Positions 1 to 8,060 of a stretch of 19,646 bases of DNA are shown in pieces. Under the pieces are notes generated by a model that was not told the DNA's origin, searched no databases, and saw only the letters and a list, made by a program, of their open reading frames with translations. Position 1 is the first letter of the stretch, and every line of letters begins with the position of its first letter. The translations under genes were made by a program, and so were the position numbers. The DNA is from Clostridia bacterium (GTDB lineage: Bacteria > UBA6262 > WVXT01 > JAUXBS01), in NCBI GenBank assembly GCA_030618495.1, contig JAUXDE010000019.1, forward strand, positions 1-19,646, given 5' to 3'.

Positions 1-1035
1 GACGGGATCGGCCCTGAAATCATCAGGGAGGGAATGAAAGTACTTGATGCCGTATCAAAAAAGGCGGGTTTCGGATACGAAACCGTTGATTATGACTTCG
101 GAGGGGACAGGTATCTGAAAACAGGCGAAATCATTCCTGATTCGGCAATTGAGGAGATGAGAAAGCTTGATACGATATACCTGGGTTCAATAGGACATCC
201 TGACGTGAAGACAGGTATCCTTGAAAAGGGGTTGTTGCTGAAGTTAAGATTTGAGCTGGACCAGTACATCAATTTAAGGCCTGTTATTCTTTACCCGGGA
301 GTTCCTACCCCCATTAAAGACAAGGGGCCCGAGGACATAGACTTCGTAGTCGTCCGTGAAAACACGGAAGGGCTCTACATCGGGGTGGGCGGATTCCTGA
401 AGAAGGGAACCAAGGACGAAGTTGCTTTCCAGGAAATGGTAAATACCCGTAAGGGCGTTGAGCGCTGCGTCCGCTATGCATTTGAATTCGCAAAGAACAG
501 GAACAAGAAGAATAAAAAGGTTACCCTGTGCGATAAGGCGAACGTGCTAACGATAGCCCATGATTTATGGCAGAGGGTTTTCTACGAGGTGGCAAAGGAG
601 TACAAGGACATTGAGGTGGATCATGCTTTTGTTGATGCGACCTGCATGTGGATGATAAAGAACCCCGAATGGTTTGACGTTATCGTAACATGCAATATGT
701 TTGGCGATATCATAACGGATTTAGGGGCGATGATTCAGGGCGGCATGGGCGTTGCCGCGGGCGGCAACATCAACCCGGAAGGCGTCAGCATGTTTGAGCC
801 CATACACGGGAGCGCGCCGAAGTATACCGGAAAGAACGTGATTAACCCGATTGCCACAATTGCGGCGGGAGGCATGATGCTTGATGTGCTGGGAGAGAAG
901 AAGGCTGCGGATATGATTGACCGGGCGGTGAGGAAGGCGCTGGCGAGCGGGAAGATTAAGAACCTCGCTGCCGGCAAGATGGGGCTTTCAACATCCGAAG
1001 TGGGGGATTTGGTAGCGGAATACATTAATAAATAG
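1..1035 (+). CDS. leuB: 3-isopropylmalate/isocitrate dehydrogenase family protein (5' end missing)
   Basis: This is a decarboxylating beta-hydroxyacid dehydrogenase, most likely the leucine-pathway 3-isopropylmalate dehydrogenase. The reading frame is open from the first base, and the first codons read DGIGPEI, the conserved N-terminal motif of the family, so only about ten residues lie upstream. The ATG at 34 is internal. Visible family signatures are RENTEGLY (355-378), the lysine in CDKANVL, the metal-binding aspartates in GDIITDLGA, and EPIHGSAP near the C-terminus. Length (344 residues visible) fits the 340-360 usual for the family. RENTEGLY rather than the RELTGG of classical LeuB resembles archaeal, homoisocitrate and isocitrate dehydrogenase types. 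The residues after HGSAP are Lys-Tyr (820-825), where classical NAD-dependent LeuB has an Asp. Hence the family is certain but the exact substrate and cofactor are not. asd follows after 20 bases, which favours a biosynthetic role. Homoisocitrate or isocitrate dehydrogenase are alternatives. Confidence 0.8.
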   Translation, partial: DGIGPEIIREGMKVLDAVSKKAGFGYETVDYDFGGDRYLKTGEIIPDSAIEEMRKLDTIYLGSIGHPDVKTGILEKGLLLKLRFELDQYINLRPVILYPGVPTPIKDKGPEDIDFVVVRENTEGLYIGVGGFLKKGTKDEVAFQEMVNTRKGVERCVRYAFEFAKNRNKKNKKVTLCDKANVLTIAHDLWQRVFYEVAKEYKDIEVDHAFVDATCMWMIKNPEWFDVIVTCNMFGDIITDLGAMIQGGMGVAAGGNINPEGVSMFEPIHGSAPKYTGKNVINPIATIAAGGMMLDVLGEKKAADMIDRAVRKALASGKIKNLAAGKMGLSTSEVGDLVAEYINK

Positions 1036-1040
1036 AATTG

Positions 1041-1048
1041 AAAGGAAG
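1041..1048 (+). promoter_or_regulatory. Ribosome binding site setting the asd start
   Basis: AAAGGAAG lies about 7 bases before the ATG at 1056. It decides against an in-frame TTG at 1038, which sits upstream of this site and would add six residues with no conserved content ahead of the NAD(P)-binding strand. Confidence 0.6.
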
Positions 1049-1055
1049 TAAAAAA

Positions 1056-2078
1056 ATGAGTTCGTATAATGTTGCGGTTGTAGGGGCGACGGGACTGGTT
1101 GGCAGGGAAATGATGAGCATGCTTGAAAAGAGGAATTTTCCCGTTGGGAAGCTCAGGCTTCTTGCCTCTCACCGTTCAGTCGGAAAGAAACTGAAGTTCA
1201 AGGGGCAGGATGTTGTTGTTGAAGAACTTAAGAAGGATTCGTTTTCAAAGGGTGACAAACTGGACGTTGCGCTGTTCTCCGCGGGAGGAGCGACTTCAAA
1301 GGAATTTGCGCCTTATGCCGCAAAAGAAGGCGTGTTCGTTATAGATAACTCCAGCGCATGGAGGATGGATGATAACTGTCCGCTGATAGTGCCCGAGGTC
1401 AACGAAGGCGCCATTGAAAAGGATAAAAAGATAATAGCTAATCCTAATTGTTCAACTATACAGATGGTGGTTGTCCTCGCCCCGCTTCATGAAGCGGCGA
1501 AAATTAAGAGGGTGGTCGTATCGACGTACCAGTCCGTTTCGGGGGCGGGTATCAAGGCAGTCAATGAGCTTGAAGAGCAGGTGAAGACATTGTTGGAAGG
1601 CAAGAAGCCAAAGCCGATGGCCTTCCCGCACCAGATTGCGTACAACTGCCTGCCGCAGATTGATGTCTTTCTTGATAACAGGTACACGAAGGAAGAGATG
1701 AAGATGGTTGATGAAACGAAGAAGATAATGGGTGATAATTCAATACGGGTTACCGCAACCTGCGTGCGAGTTCCTGTTTTCAGGGCGCATTCAGAGGCGG
1801 TTAACGTGGAAACCGAAAAGAAACTTACCGTTGATGATGCCCTGGGCATACTTGAAAAGGCGCCGGGGGTGACGGTGGTTGATGATATCGGTAAATTAAA
1901 GTACCCGCTTGCCATCAACGCATCCTATAAGGAAGAGACCTTTGTGGGGCGTATAAGAGAGGATGAGTCGGTAGACAATGGTTTGAATATGTGGGTGGTG
2001 AGTGATAATCTACTGAAAGGCGCTGCCCTTAATGCGGTGCAGATAGCGGAATCACTGGTTAAAAATGAGTTTATATGA
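1056..2078 (+). CDS. asd: Aspartate-semialdehyde dehydrogenase
   Basis: This enzyme makes L-aspartate 4-semialdehyde from aspartyl phosphate with NADPH, the branch point for lysine/diaminopimelate, threonine and methionine. The 340-residue product begins SSYNVAVVGATGLVG, giving the Rossmann GATGLVG motif at residues 10-16. The catalytic cysteine is Cys132 in NPNCST. A substrate-binding segment with the conserved histidine is seen in VPVFRAHSEAV, and the segment around YNCLPQID matches the family FN-x-IPQID region. Length fits the usual 330-370. ATG 1056 has a good ribosome site; the upstream TTG was rejected. The gene follows the isopropylmalate-type dehydrogenase by 20 bases and overlaps the next gene by 14 bases, so coupled translation is likely. 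Diaminopimelate from this step would feed peptidoglycan, in keeping with murI further on. Identification is secure. Confidence 0.95.
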   Translation: MSSYNVAVVGATGLVGREMMSMLEKRNFPVGKLRLLASHRSVGKKLKFKGQDVVVEELKKDSFSKGDKLDVALFSAGGATSKEFAPYAAKEGVFVIDNSSAWRMDDNCPLIVPEVNEGAIEKDKKIIANPNCSTIQMVVVLAPLHEAAKIKRVVVSTYQSVSGAGIKAVNELEEQVKTLLEGKKPKPMAFPHQIAYNCLPQIDVFLDNRYTKEEMKMVDETKKIMGDNSIRVTATCVRVPVFRAHSEAVNVETEKKLTVDDALGILEKAPGVTVVDDIGKLKYPLAINASYKEETFVGRIREDESVDNGLNMWVVSDNLLKGAALNAVQIAESLVKNEFI

Positions 2079-2859
2079 CAAACTTACCATAGGCAAGTAC
2101 GTTGATAATGATTCTTTGATTAATCGCCTGGACCCGCGTACGAAGATAATAAGCGTTATCGCGCTGTCAATGGCGGTTTTTTCCCTGAAGAATCTCCGGG
2201 CTTTCCTGGTGTTTGCGGTTTTTCTGCTGATCGTGATTCTGCTTGCGAGGCTGCCCCTGAAGTTCGTTATTGCAGGGCTTGCGCCGATATCCTGGATTAT
2301 TTTTATAACTTTTGTTTTTCATCTTTTTTTTACCGGCGGGAAGGTTATTCTTCCTGTTGGTTATTTGAAGATAACAGACGAGGGATTGCATCTTGCGCTG
2401 TTTGTGACGCTAAGGCTGGTCTTTCTTATGCTTGCGGCTTCGGTGCTTACTTTGACCACTTCACCCGGAAAGCTTTCGATGGGGCTGGAGTACATGCTTT
2501 CGCCCCTTAAGTTTGTGGGGATACCTTCAGCAAAGATTGCTTTAATGATGAGCCTTGCAATGCGGTTTGTGCCCATCCTGTTCATGGAAGCGGACCGCAT
2601 AATGAAGGCGCAGAAATCGCGGGGAGCGGGTTTTTCCCGGGGGAGCATTGCCTTAAGGGTGAGGAGTTTTGTGTCCGTGCTGGTGCCGCTCCTTGCCGGA
2701 GCGTTCAGGCGCGCCGAAGAACTCGATACTGCGATGAGATCGCGTGGTTACGATGCCGATAAGCCAAGAACCAGTATATATTCCATGAAGTGGTCAGCCT
2801 GTGATTTGGCGGCTATTATCGTAACCGGCGGGGTTGCGGGGTTAATGGTCCGGATGTGA
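2065..2859 (+). CDS. ecfT: Energy-coupling factor transporter membrane subunit EcfT (CbiQ family)
   Basis: This is the transmembrane coupling subunit of an ECF-type vitamin or metal importer, which in known systems joins two EcfA ATPases to a substrate-binding S component. The 264-residue product starts with the family's N-terminal pattern, including SLINRLDPRTK (residues 17-27), followed by hydrophobic segments at about 28-60, 68-90, 108-130 and 155-175 and a C-terminal one at about 246-263. Two cytoplasmic coupling-helix motifs are present, SRG at 185-187 and SRG at 226-228 in AMRSRGY; these touch the ATPases in characterised systems. The gene overlaps asd by 14 bases and lies 7 bases before tmk. 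No EcfA ATPase or S component is visible in the window, so its substrate cannot be told. It probably serves as a shared module with ATPases encoded elsewhere. Confidence 0.88.
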   Translation: MSLYDKLTIGKYVDNDSLINRLDPRTKIISVIALSMAVFSLKNLRAFLVFAVFLLIVILLARLPLKFVIAGLAPISWIIFITFVFHLFFTGGKVILPVGYLKITDEGLHLALFVTLRLVFLMLAASVLTLTTSPGKLSMGLEYMLSPLKFVGIPSAKIALMMSLAMRFVPILFMEADRIMKAQKSRGAGFSRGSIALRVRSFVSVLVPLLAGAFRRAEELDTAMRSRGYDADKPRTSIYSMKWSACDLAAIIVTGGVAGLMVRM

Positions 2860-2866
2860 AACGACA

Positions 2867-3505
2867 ATGAAAAAAGGCATATTCATAACGGTTGACGGTC
2901 CTGACGGCTGCGGGAAAAGCACTAATGTTACGAAGCTTTGCGGTTATCTCAGAAAAAAAGGTTATAAAGTCCTGCATACTCATGAGCCGGGCGGTACTGC
3001 AACTGCGGAAAAAATCAGGAAGATACTGCTGGACCCGGGTAACAGGATTTCCCCCGTGGCCGAACTTTTCCTGTACGAGGCAAGCAGGGCGCAGCATATG
3101 AAAGAGATTATCCTGCCTGCCCTTTTAAAAGGCAGTCTTGTGGTGTGCGAGCGTTTTTATGATGCTACTACCGCATACCAGGGATACGGCAGGGGGCTGG
3201 ATATTGGAATGATAAGTAAACTAAACGATGCTGCCACGGGCGGAATAACGCCTGATTTGACCATAATACTTGATATTGACGTCAGAAAAGCTCTCAAAAA
3301 AGCCATTGACGTATCAAAAGACTACAAGAAGGGTGTTGCCGACAGGCTTGAAGGTGAGAATATTAAATTTCACCAGAAAGTCAGGAGGGGATTCCTTAAA
3401 ATCGCAAAGTCAGAACCCGGCAGGGTTAAGGTTGTTAAGGTGAAAGACAGGGTTGAAGATACTCAGAAGGAAATCAGAAGTGAGGTTGAAAAAATCTTAA
3501 AATGA
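2867..3505 (+). CDS. tmk: Thymidylate kinase
   Basis: Thymidylate kinase phosphorylates dTMP to dTDP with ATP, an essential cytoplasmic step in dTTP supply. The 212-residue product has the P-loop DGPDGCGKST at residues 10-19 with Lys17. It also has the dTMP-site segment HEPGGT, the AYQGYGRGLD segment that contacts the base and sugar, and a LID region with ADRLEGENIKFH. Length matches the usual 200-215. In the DR(Y/F) motif the aspartate is replaced by glutamate (CERFYDATTAYQG), a conservative change near the catalytic arginine. The gene starts 7 bases after ecfT and its stop overlaps the next start in an ATGA (3502-3505), typical of translational coupling with holB. The pairing of tmk with holB is also common in Firmicutes and other bacteria. 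Identification is secure. Confidence 0.95.
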   Translation: MKKGIFITVDGPDGCGKSTNVTKLCGYLRKKGYKVLHTHEPGGTATAEKIRKILLDPGNRISPVAELFLYEASRAQHMKEIILPALLKGSLVVCERFYDATTAYQGYGRGLDIGMISKLNDAATGGITPDLTIILDIDVRKALKKAIDVSKDYKKGVADRLEGENIKFHQKVRRGFLKIAKSEPGRVKVVKVKDRVEDTQKEIRSEVEKILK

Positions 3506-4458
3506 AATTATCTGATGTAATCGGCCAGGATGTATCAGTAAACATATTAAGGAAGACGTTTATAAACGGCAGGTATTCCCAGGCATATCTTTTCACGGGG
3601 CCAGAAGGCGTCGGAAAGAGGCTGACAGCGCTTGCATTTGCCCAGATATTAAACTGCAGGGAACCGTCGATGGATTTCGACGGGAAAACGATTGACGCGT
3701 GTGATGAATGTGATTCATGCAGGAAGATAAGGGATTCAAATCACCCTGACGTTGAAATAATCACAGTTGAAGAGAAACGTAAAGACATCAGGTTGGAGCA
3801 GATACATGAGCTCCAGAAAAGGATTGCACTAAAATCAATGGAGGGGAGAAAAAAGGTATATATAATTGATGATGCGAACCGATTGAACAGGGAATCGTCA
3901 AACTGTTTGCTCAAGACGCTTGAAGAGCCTAACGAGGACGTGGTCATAATCCTTGTTGCCCGTAACCTGTACGGGATTCTACCGACGGTTCGTTCAAGGT
4001 GTCAGATTCTGAAGTTCAAAGCGATACCCCAGGATAAGATAAAGGAAATCCTTATCGAAAATCATGACATGGATGATGATAAAGCGTCTTTTATCGCAGA
4101 GTTGTCACAGGGCAGGCTCGGTGTTGCCGAACAGTATGCCGGTGAGGAGGTAGAGCACGTGCTTGAACTTTCAAGGCGGATTGCTGCAAATGCCCTGCGG
4201 CAGAAAAGAAGGAAAGAGTATCCCGACTATGAGAAAATATTTAAGTTTACCGAAGAAATATGCCGGGATAAGGGAGATGTGCTAAATTTGTTAAATTGTC
4301 TTACCGTAAGTTTAAGAAGGTTTTTTATCAAGAATCCCACGAATGATTTACATAAAAAGATTGAAACCGTGTTGAATACGCAGAATTTAATCATGCGCAA
4401 TGTTAATATGCGTACGGCAATAAATGACATGATGATAAAATTAGAGACACCACACTAA
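3502..4458 (+). CDS. holB: DNA polymerase III subunit delta' (clamp-loader subunit)
   Basis: This is an AAA+ clamp-loader subunit that, with gamma/tau and delta, opens and loads the beta sliding clamp. The 318-residue product has a P-loop-like GPEGVGKR at residues 33-40. The Ser/Thr that normally follows the lysine is Arg40, as expected for the non-hydrolysing delta' subunit. A zinc module is formed by Cys52, Cys67, Cys70 and Cys73 and is followed by NHPDVE. The stretch SNCLLKTLEEPNED and the arginine-finger segment VRSRCQ complete the family pattern. DnaX (gamma/tau) was considered, but the length, the degenerate P-loop and the position directly after tmk with a 4-base overlap favour HolB. 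The 35-base gap to the next gene holds a small hairpin. Confidence 0.9.
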   Translation: MKLSDVIGQDVSVNILRKTFINGRYSQAYLFTGPEGVGKRLTALAFAQILNCREPSMDFDGKTIDACDECDSCRKIRDSNHPDVEIITVEEKRKDIRLEQIHELQKRIALKSMEGRKKVYIIDDANRLNRESSNCLLKTLEEPNEDVVIILVARNLYGILPTVRSRCQILKFKAIPQDKIKEILIENHDMDDDKASFIAELSQGRLGVAEQYAGEEVEHVLELSRRIAANALRQKRRKEYPDYEKIFKFTEEICRDKGDVLNLLNCLTVSLRRFFIKNPTNDLHKKIETVLNTQNLIMRNVNMRTAINDMMIKLETPH

Positions 4459-4479
4459 CCCCTAATGACTGTAAGGGGT
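4458..4479 (+). other. Short inverted repeat between holB and ricT
   Basis: ACCCCT (4458-4463) and AGGGGT (4474-4479) form a perfect 6-bp stem around a 10-base loop, starting in the holB stop codon and ending just before the ricT ribosome site (AAGGAG at 4482-4487). There is no following T-run, so it is not a rho-independent terminator. It could stabilise the 3' end or tune ricT translation, or be chance. Confidence 0.3.
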
Positions 4480-4493
4480 AGAAGGAGAAAACA

Positions 4494-5336
4494 ATGCCGG
4501 TGGTCATAAGAGCGGAATTGAGGAAAACGAAAGATAAAATGAATTTTATCCCCGGGGAGCTGGATTTGAAGATCGGGGATATGTGCATAGTTAGTACGGA
4601 GAACGGCCAGGAGGCGGCAAAAATTATTTCATCGGAAAAGATGATTGAGAAGGTTAAAAAGAAAATATTCCGGGTGAAAAGGAAGATGGTTCCGGATGAT
4701 AACCAGAGGATCAAGGGTAATGAAATAAAATCCAAAGAAGCGTTCTATAAGGTTCTCAATAAAGTAAAAGAGCGTGAGCTGGAGATGAAATTGACATCCG
4801 TTGATTACACGATTGACCGCAGCAAGTTGTTCATATACTATACTGCTGAAGGGCGTATAGATTTTCGTGAACTTGTGAAGGACCTGGGTTACATATTCAA
4901 GACAAGGATACAGATGGTTCAGATAGGGGTCAGAGACGAGACAAAGTTAGTGGGAGGGTACGGGCATTGCGGCAGGGAGCTTTGCTGCTGCGCTTACATG
5001 AAGGAATTCAGTCCTGTTTCAATCGATATGGCAAAAGAGCAGAATTTATCTTTGAACCCTGTGAAAATATCAGGGATATGCGGACGTCTTATGTGCTGTC
5101 TCGCCTATGAGAACGCTTTTTACAAGAATGAAAAAAAGAACTACCCGAAGAAGGGCGCAAAGGTAAGCACGAAGAAAGGCCAGGGTGTGGTTCTGGACGT
5201 AAATATCCTGAATAATGAAGTAACCGTTAGATACGGTAAAGGTGAGGTTGAAAGAGTATCCATAAAAGAAATATCTTCGGGAATACTGAGAAAGTTTGGA
5301 TTAAAAAAGGAAAAGGATAAAGATGGCAGGAAATAA
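4494..5336 (+). CDS. ricT: PSP1-domain protein, RicT/YaaT family
   Basis: RicT (YaaT) in Bacillus is part of the RicA-RicF-RicT complex, which carries iron-sulfur clusters and is needed for RNase Y-dependent mRNA maturation and for competence, biofilm and sporulation phenotypes. The 280-residue product shows the diagnostic cysteine pattern: Cys159 and Cys164-166 in HCGRELCCCAY, then Cys196 and Cys201-202 in GICGRLMCCLAYE. The N-terminal half has basic segments, and the C-terminal part (about 220-265) looks like a small beta domain with KKGQGVVLDVNILNNEVTV. Length fits the usual 260-300. A strong AAGGAG site precedes the ATG. The order tmk-holB-ricT-metG echoes the Bacillus tmk-yaaQ-yaaR-holB-yaaT region, supporting the assignment. 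RicA and RicF are not visible here. Outside Firmicutes the function is largely unstudied, so the family is secure but the role is inferred. Confidence 0.88.
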   Translation: MPVVIRAELRKTKDKMNFIPGELDLKIGDMCIVSTENGQEAAKIISSEKMIEKVKKKIFRVKRKMVPDDNQRIKGNEIKSKEAFYKVLNKVKERELEMKLTSVDYTIDRSKLFIYYTAEGRIDFRELVKDLGYIFKTRIQMVQIGVRDETKLVGGYGHCGRELCCCAYMKEFSPVSIDMAKEQNLSLNPVKISGICGRLMCCLAYENAFYKNEKKNYPKKGAKVSTKKGQGVVLDVNILNNEVTVRYGKGEVERVSIKEISSGILRKFGLKKEKDKDGRK

Positions 5337-6837
5337 ATTCTGTTTAACGACTCCCGCATATTACGTAAACGATGTTCTGCATATCGGGCATGCGTACTGT
5401 ACCATAGCTGCTGATATAATTGCCAGGTTCAGGCGTTTTGCCGGGGATGATGTCCTGTTCATTACAGCAACAGATGAACACGGCCAGAAAATCGAGGATG
5501 CTGCAAAGTCAGCGGGTATTGAACCAATAGCGCTTGCCGACAGGATTGTCGCTCACGATAAGAAGGTGTGGGAACGGCTTAACATATCCTACGATGACTT
5601 CATCCGTACCACGGAGGAAAGACATGTCAGGACGGTAGAAAGTGTTTTTAACGCTTTATATGAAAAAGGTGATATTTACAAGGGGATGTATGAGGGGATG
5701 TACTGTACTCCGTGTGAATCCTTCTGTGTGGAATCGCAGGTGAAGGACAATAAGTGTCCTGATTGCGCCAGGGAGCTTGAAAGGATAAAGGAGGAAAGTT
5801 ATTTTTTCAAATTGTCAAAGTACAGGGAGAAGCTTCTGAAACATTATGAAGAGAACCCGGATTTCATGAAACCCCATTCAAGAAAAGCGGAGATGATAAA
5901 CATTGTAGAGGGTGGACTAAAAGACCTCAGTGTCAGCAGGACGGCGGTGAAGTGGGGAATACCGGTTCCGTTTGATAAGAAACATGTGATATATGTCTGG
6001 TTTGATGCCCTGATAAATTATATAAGCGCGGCAGGTTACGGGAACGATGATAAAAAATTCTCAGGGTTCTGGCCCGCAGAACTGCACCTGATAGGCAAGG
6101 AGATATATAAGTTTCATGTTATAATCTGGCCCGCGATGCTTTTTGCAATGGGGCTTGAATTACCACGGACGGTATTCGGACACGGCTGGTGGACGGTTGA
6201 CGGGGAAAAGATGTCAAAATCAAAGGGGAATGTCGTTGACCCCGTTAAAATGGCTGACGATTACGGAGTTGATGTTTTCCGTTACTTCCTGTTCAGGGAA
6301 GTGCCCTTTGGCGTTGATGGCGATTTCTCGGAAAAGGCGCTGGTTGTCCGGTATAATACTGAACTTGCCAATGACCTCGGGAACCTATTGAACAGGACCC
6401 TTACAATGCTTGAAAAATACTTTGAGGGAAAAGTCCCTCAACCCGGCGATTCAAAGGATGAGTTCAGGGATATGATGGAAAAGTCGGGGGCTCGGACAGT
6501 GGAATATTATAATAAGTATGAAATAAGTTCCGCACTGTCCGAGATAATGAAAAGCGTCGGTAATGCTAACAGGTATATTGAATCATCGGCGCCCTGGAAG
6601 CTGGCAAAAGAGAACCGTGAAAAACTGAAGGAAGTCCTTTATGATTTAATTGAAGCAATAAGGATTATTACCCTGCTCCTGGCGCCATTTATGCCGCAGA
6701 CAGCGGAAAAAATCTGGGAACAGCTTGGCCTTGAGTCTAAAATATCCGGCATGACCATCAGGGATATTTCATGGGGAGGATTGAAGCCGGGAACAAAAGT
6801 TAACAAGGGGTTGCCTTTGTTCCCCAAGGATAAATAA
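5323..6837 (+). CDS. metG: Methionyl-tRNA synthetase
   Basis: This class I aminoacyl-tRNA synthetase charges initiator and elongator tRNA-Met. The 504-residue product has the HIGH motif at residues 20-23 and KMSKS at 296-300 within DGEKMSKSKGN. A single zinc knuckle is formed by Cys128, Cys131, Cys145 and Cys148 in CTPC...CPDC. The C-terminal anticodon-binding helical domain follows, including NLLNRTLTMLEKYFEGK and ESSAPWKLAKE. The protein stops after the helical domain, so it lacks the C-terminal tRNA-binding (Trbp111-like) extension of longer bacterial enzymes of about 650 residues. The start codon lies inside the end of ricT (14-base overlap), with AAAAGGAT upstream as ribosome site. The coupling to ricT implies co-expression with the replication and RNA-maturation genes before it. 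Identification is secure. Confidence 0.96.
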   Translation: MAGNKFCLTTPAYYVNDVLHIGHAYCTIAADIIARFRRFAGDDVLFITATDEHGQKIEDAAKSAGIEPIALADRIVAHDKKVWERLNISYDDFIRTTEERHVRTVESVFNALYEKGDIYKGMYEGMYCTPCESFCVESQVKDNKCPDCARELERIKEESYFFKLSKYREKLLKHYEENPDFMKPHSRKAEMINIVEGGLKDLSVSRTAVKWGIPVPFDKKHVIYVWFDALINYISAAGYGNDDKKFSGFWPAELHLIGKEIYKFHVIIWPAMLFAMGLELPRTVFGHGWWTVDGEKMSKSKGNVVDPVKMADDYGVDVFRYFLFREVPFGVDGDFSEKALVVRYNTELANDLGNLLNRTLTMLEKYFEGKVPQPGDSKDEFRDMMEKSGARTVEYYNKYEISSALSEIMKSVGNANRYIESSAPWKLAKENREKLKEVLYDLIEAIRIITLLLAPFMPQTAEKIWEQLGLESKISGMTIRDISWGGLKPGTKVNKGLPLFPKDK

Positions 6838-6854
6838 TAGAAGGCAGATTCAAT

Positions 6855-8057
6855 ATGATCGGAATTATAGCGGATGATTTAACGGGTTCGGGGGACGTCG
6901 GGCTGCATTTTGCTGACTGCGGCCTGAAGACGCTCATACAGGTTCTCAATGATGAAAAAGATATCTGCGAACAGGAATTTCCCGACGTGTTCATTATAAA
7001 CACGGATAGCCGTTCTGACGAGTCAAAAACAGCGTATGATAAAGTAAGGAATGCCTGCGGTGTGCTTAAATCAATGAATGCGGACAGGATATTTAAAAAA
7101 ATAGATTCTACGCTGCGCGGGAATATTGGTCCGGAGATAGATGCCCTTTTCGATGAATTTGATATTGAAGCGATGCCTTTCTGCGCGGCTTTCCCTTCGA
7201 TGGGAAGGACGACCGTAAAGGGGCGTCATTACGTAAACGGAAAGCTGATTACACAAACCGAATTTGCCGGGGACCCTAAAAACCCGGTACGGGAGGCCCA
7301 TATACCCACATTGCTTGCGGAACAAACGGAAAACAATGACTGGATTATCGTCTGTGATGCAAAGACGGATGAAGATATAAGGAAATATGCCAGGGAGATT
7401 GCAAAATCAGAGCTTTCGGTGGTTGTGGGGTCTGCGGGGTTGGCGAAGGAAATGGTGGAGTTATGGACAGGCAGGAAACCTGCAAAAAGTAAAAATGAAC
7501 CTGTGCTTCCTGTGGAGAGTATGTCCGGGGAAGGCGCTCCTGTGCTTATCGTTTCAGGCAGCAGGAATTCCGTTACGCGCAATCAGATAGAGAAATTGGG
7601 AAAAGAATCCGGAATTATATCTATCCCCATAAATTTCAGTGAAAAAAAAGTGAAAATAGCAAACTGGATGGATAAAACGCAGGAAACAGGCGCTTCTGCT
7701 TCCGGTCAGTTAAAAGGGAAGTCAATGATGATTTATCCCGATAAGAGTTCCAGTGATGTGAACCCGGATGTCGTTATGAATGTGCTTTCGCGGCTGGTTC
7801 TAAAGCTGTGCGAGGGAGGACTGTTCAAGAATATTATACTCAGCGGCGGCGATACAGCTTTAAACGTGTGCAAGGCGCTAAAAATCAGGACGATGACAAT
7901 AAAACGTTCAGTACTGCCCGGCGTGGCGCTTTGCAGTGATGTTGAAGGCAGGTATGAGGTAATATTAAAACCGGGCGGGTTCGGTAAAGAGGACACTCTC
8001 GTGAGATGTTTCAATCATTTTAGGAGCACCAAAATGAAAAAGCAAAAGAGAGGATAA
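6855..8057 (+). CDS. Four-carbon acid sugar kinase family protein (DUF1537)
   Basis: Members of this family (OtnK, DtnK types) phosphorylate four-carbon acid sugars such as threonate or erythronate at the 4-position. The 400-residue product has the N-terminal substrate-domain signature ADDLTGSGDVG (residues 6-16), KIDSTLRGNIG (82-92), a family segment around GDPKNPVREAHIPTLL, and VVGSAGLAKE (190-199). The C-terminal ATP-binding domain shows VLIVSGSRNSVTRNQ (230-244), SGGDTA (330-335) and PGGFGKEDTL (373-382). The protein therefore appears complete, though somewhat shorter than the usual 420-480. It starts 17 bases after metG with AGAAGG upstream and ends 3 bases before murI. The usual catabolic partners (PdxA2-like dehydrogenase, class II aldolase, isomerase, sugar transporter) are absent, so the physiological substrate is unknown. 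Confidence 0.85.
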   Translation: MIGIIADDLTGSGDVGLHFADCGLKTLIQVLNDEKDICEQEFPDVFIINTDSRSDESKTAYDKVRNACGVLKSMNADRIFKKIDSTLRGNIGPEIDALFDEFDIEAMPFCAAFPSMGRTTVKGRHYVNGKLITQTEFAGDPKNPVREAHIPTLLAEQTENNDWIIVCDAKTDEDIRKYAREIAKSELSVVVGSAGLAKEMVELWTGRKPAKSKNEPVLPVESMSGEGAPVLIVSGSRNSVTRNQIEKLGKESGIISIPINFSEKKVKIANWMDKTQETGASASGQLKGKSMMIYPDKSSSDVNPDVVMNVLSRLVLKLCEGGLFKNIILSGGDTALNVCKALKIRTMTIKRSVLPGVALCSDVEGRYEVILKPGGFGKEDTLVRCFNHFRSTKMKKQKRG

Positions 8058-8060
8058 AAA

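Noticed and set aside
34-36. ATG as the start of the first dehydrogenase
   Set aside because: The frame is open to base 1 and already encodes the conserved DGIGPEI before this ATG, so the true start lies outside the window.
735-1172. 145-codon open frame on the minus strand
   Set aside because: Shadow of the dehydrogenase and asd coding sequences, with Pro/Ala/Ser-rich composition and no motif.
4458-4479. Rho-independent terminator after holB
   Set aside because: The stem is only 6 bp and no T-run follows; ricT has a strong ribosome site immediately after.
4925-4937. AGGGGTCAGAGAC resembling the reverse complement of the GGTCTGACCC repeat
   Set aside because: It lies within ricT coding sequence with two mismatches to a 12-base core and no inverted partner; chance is more likely.
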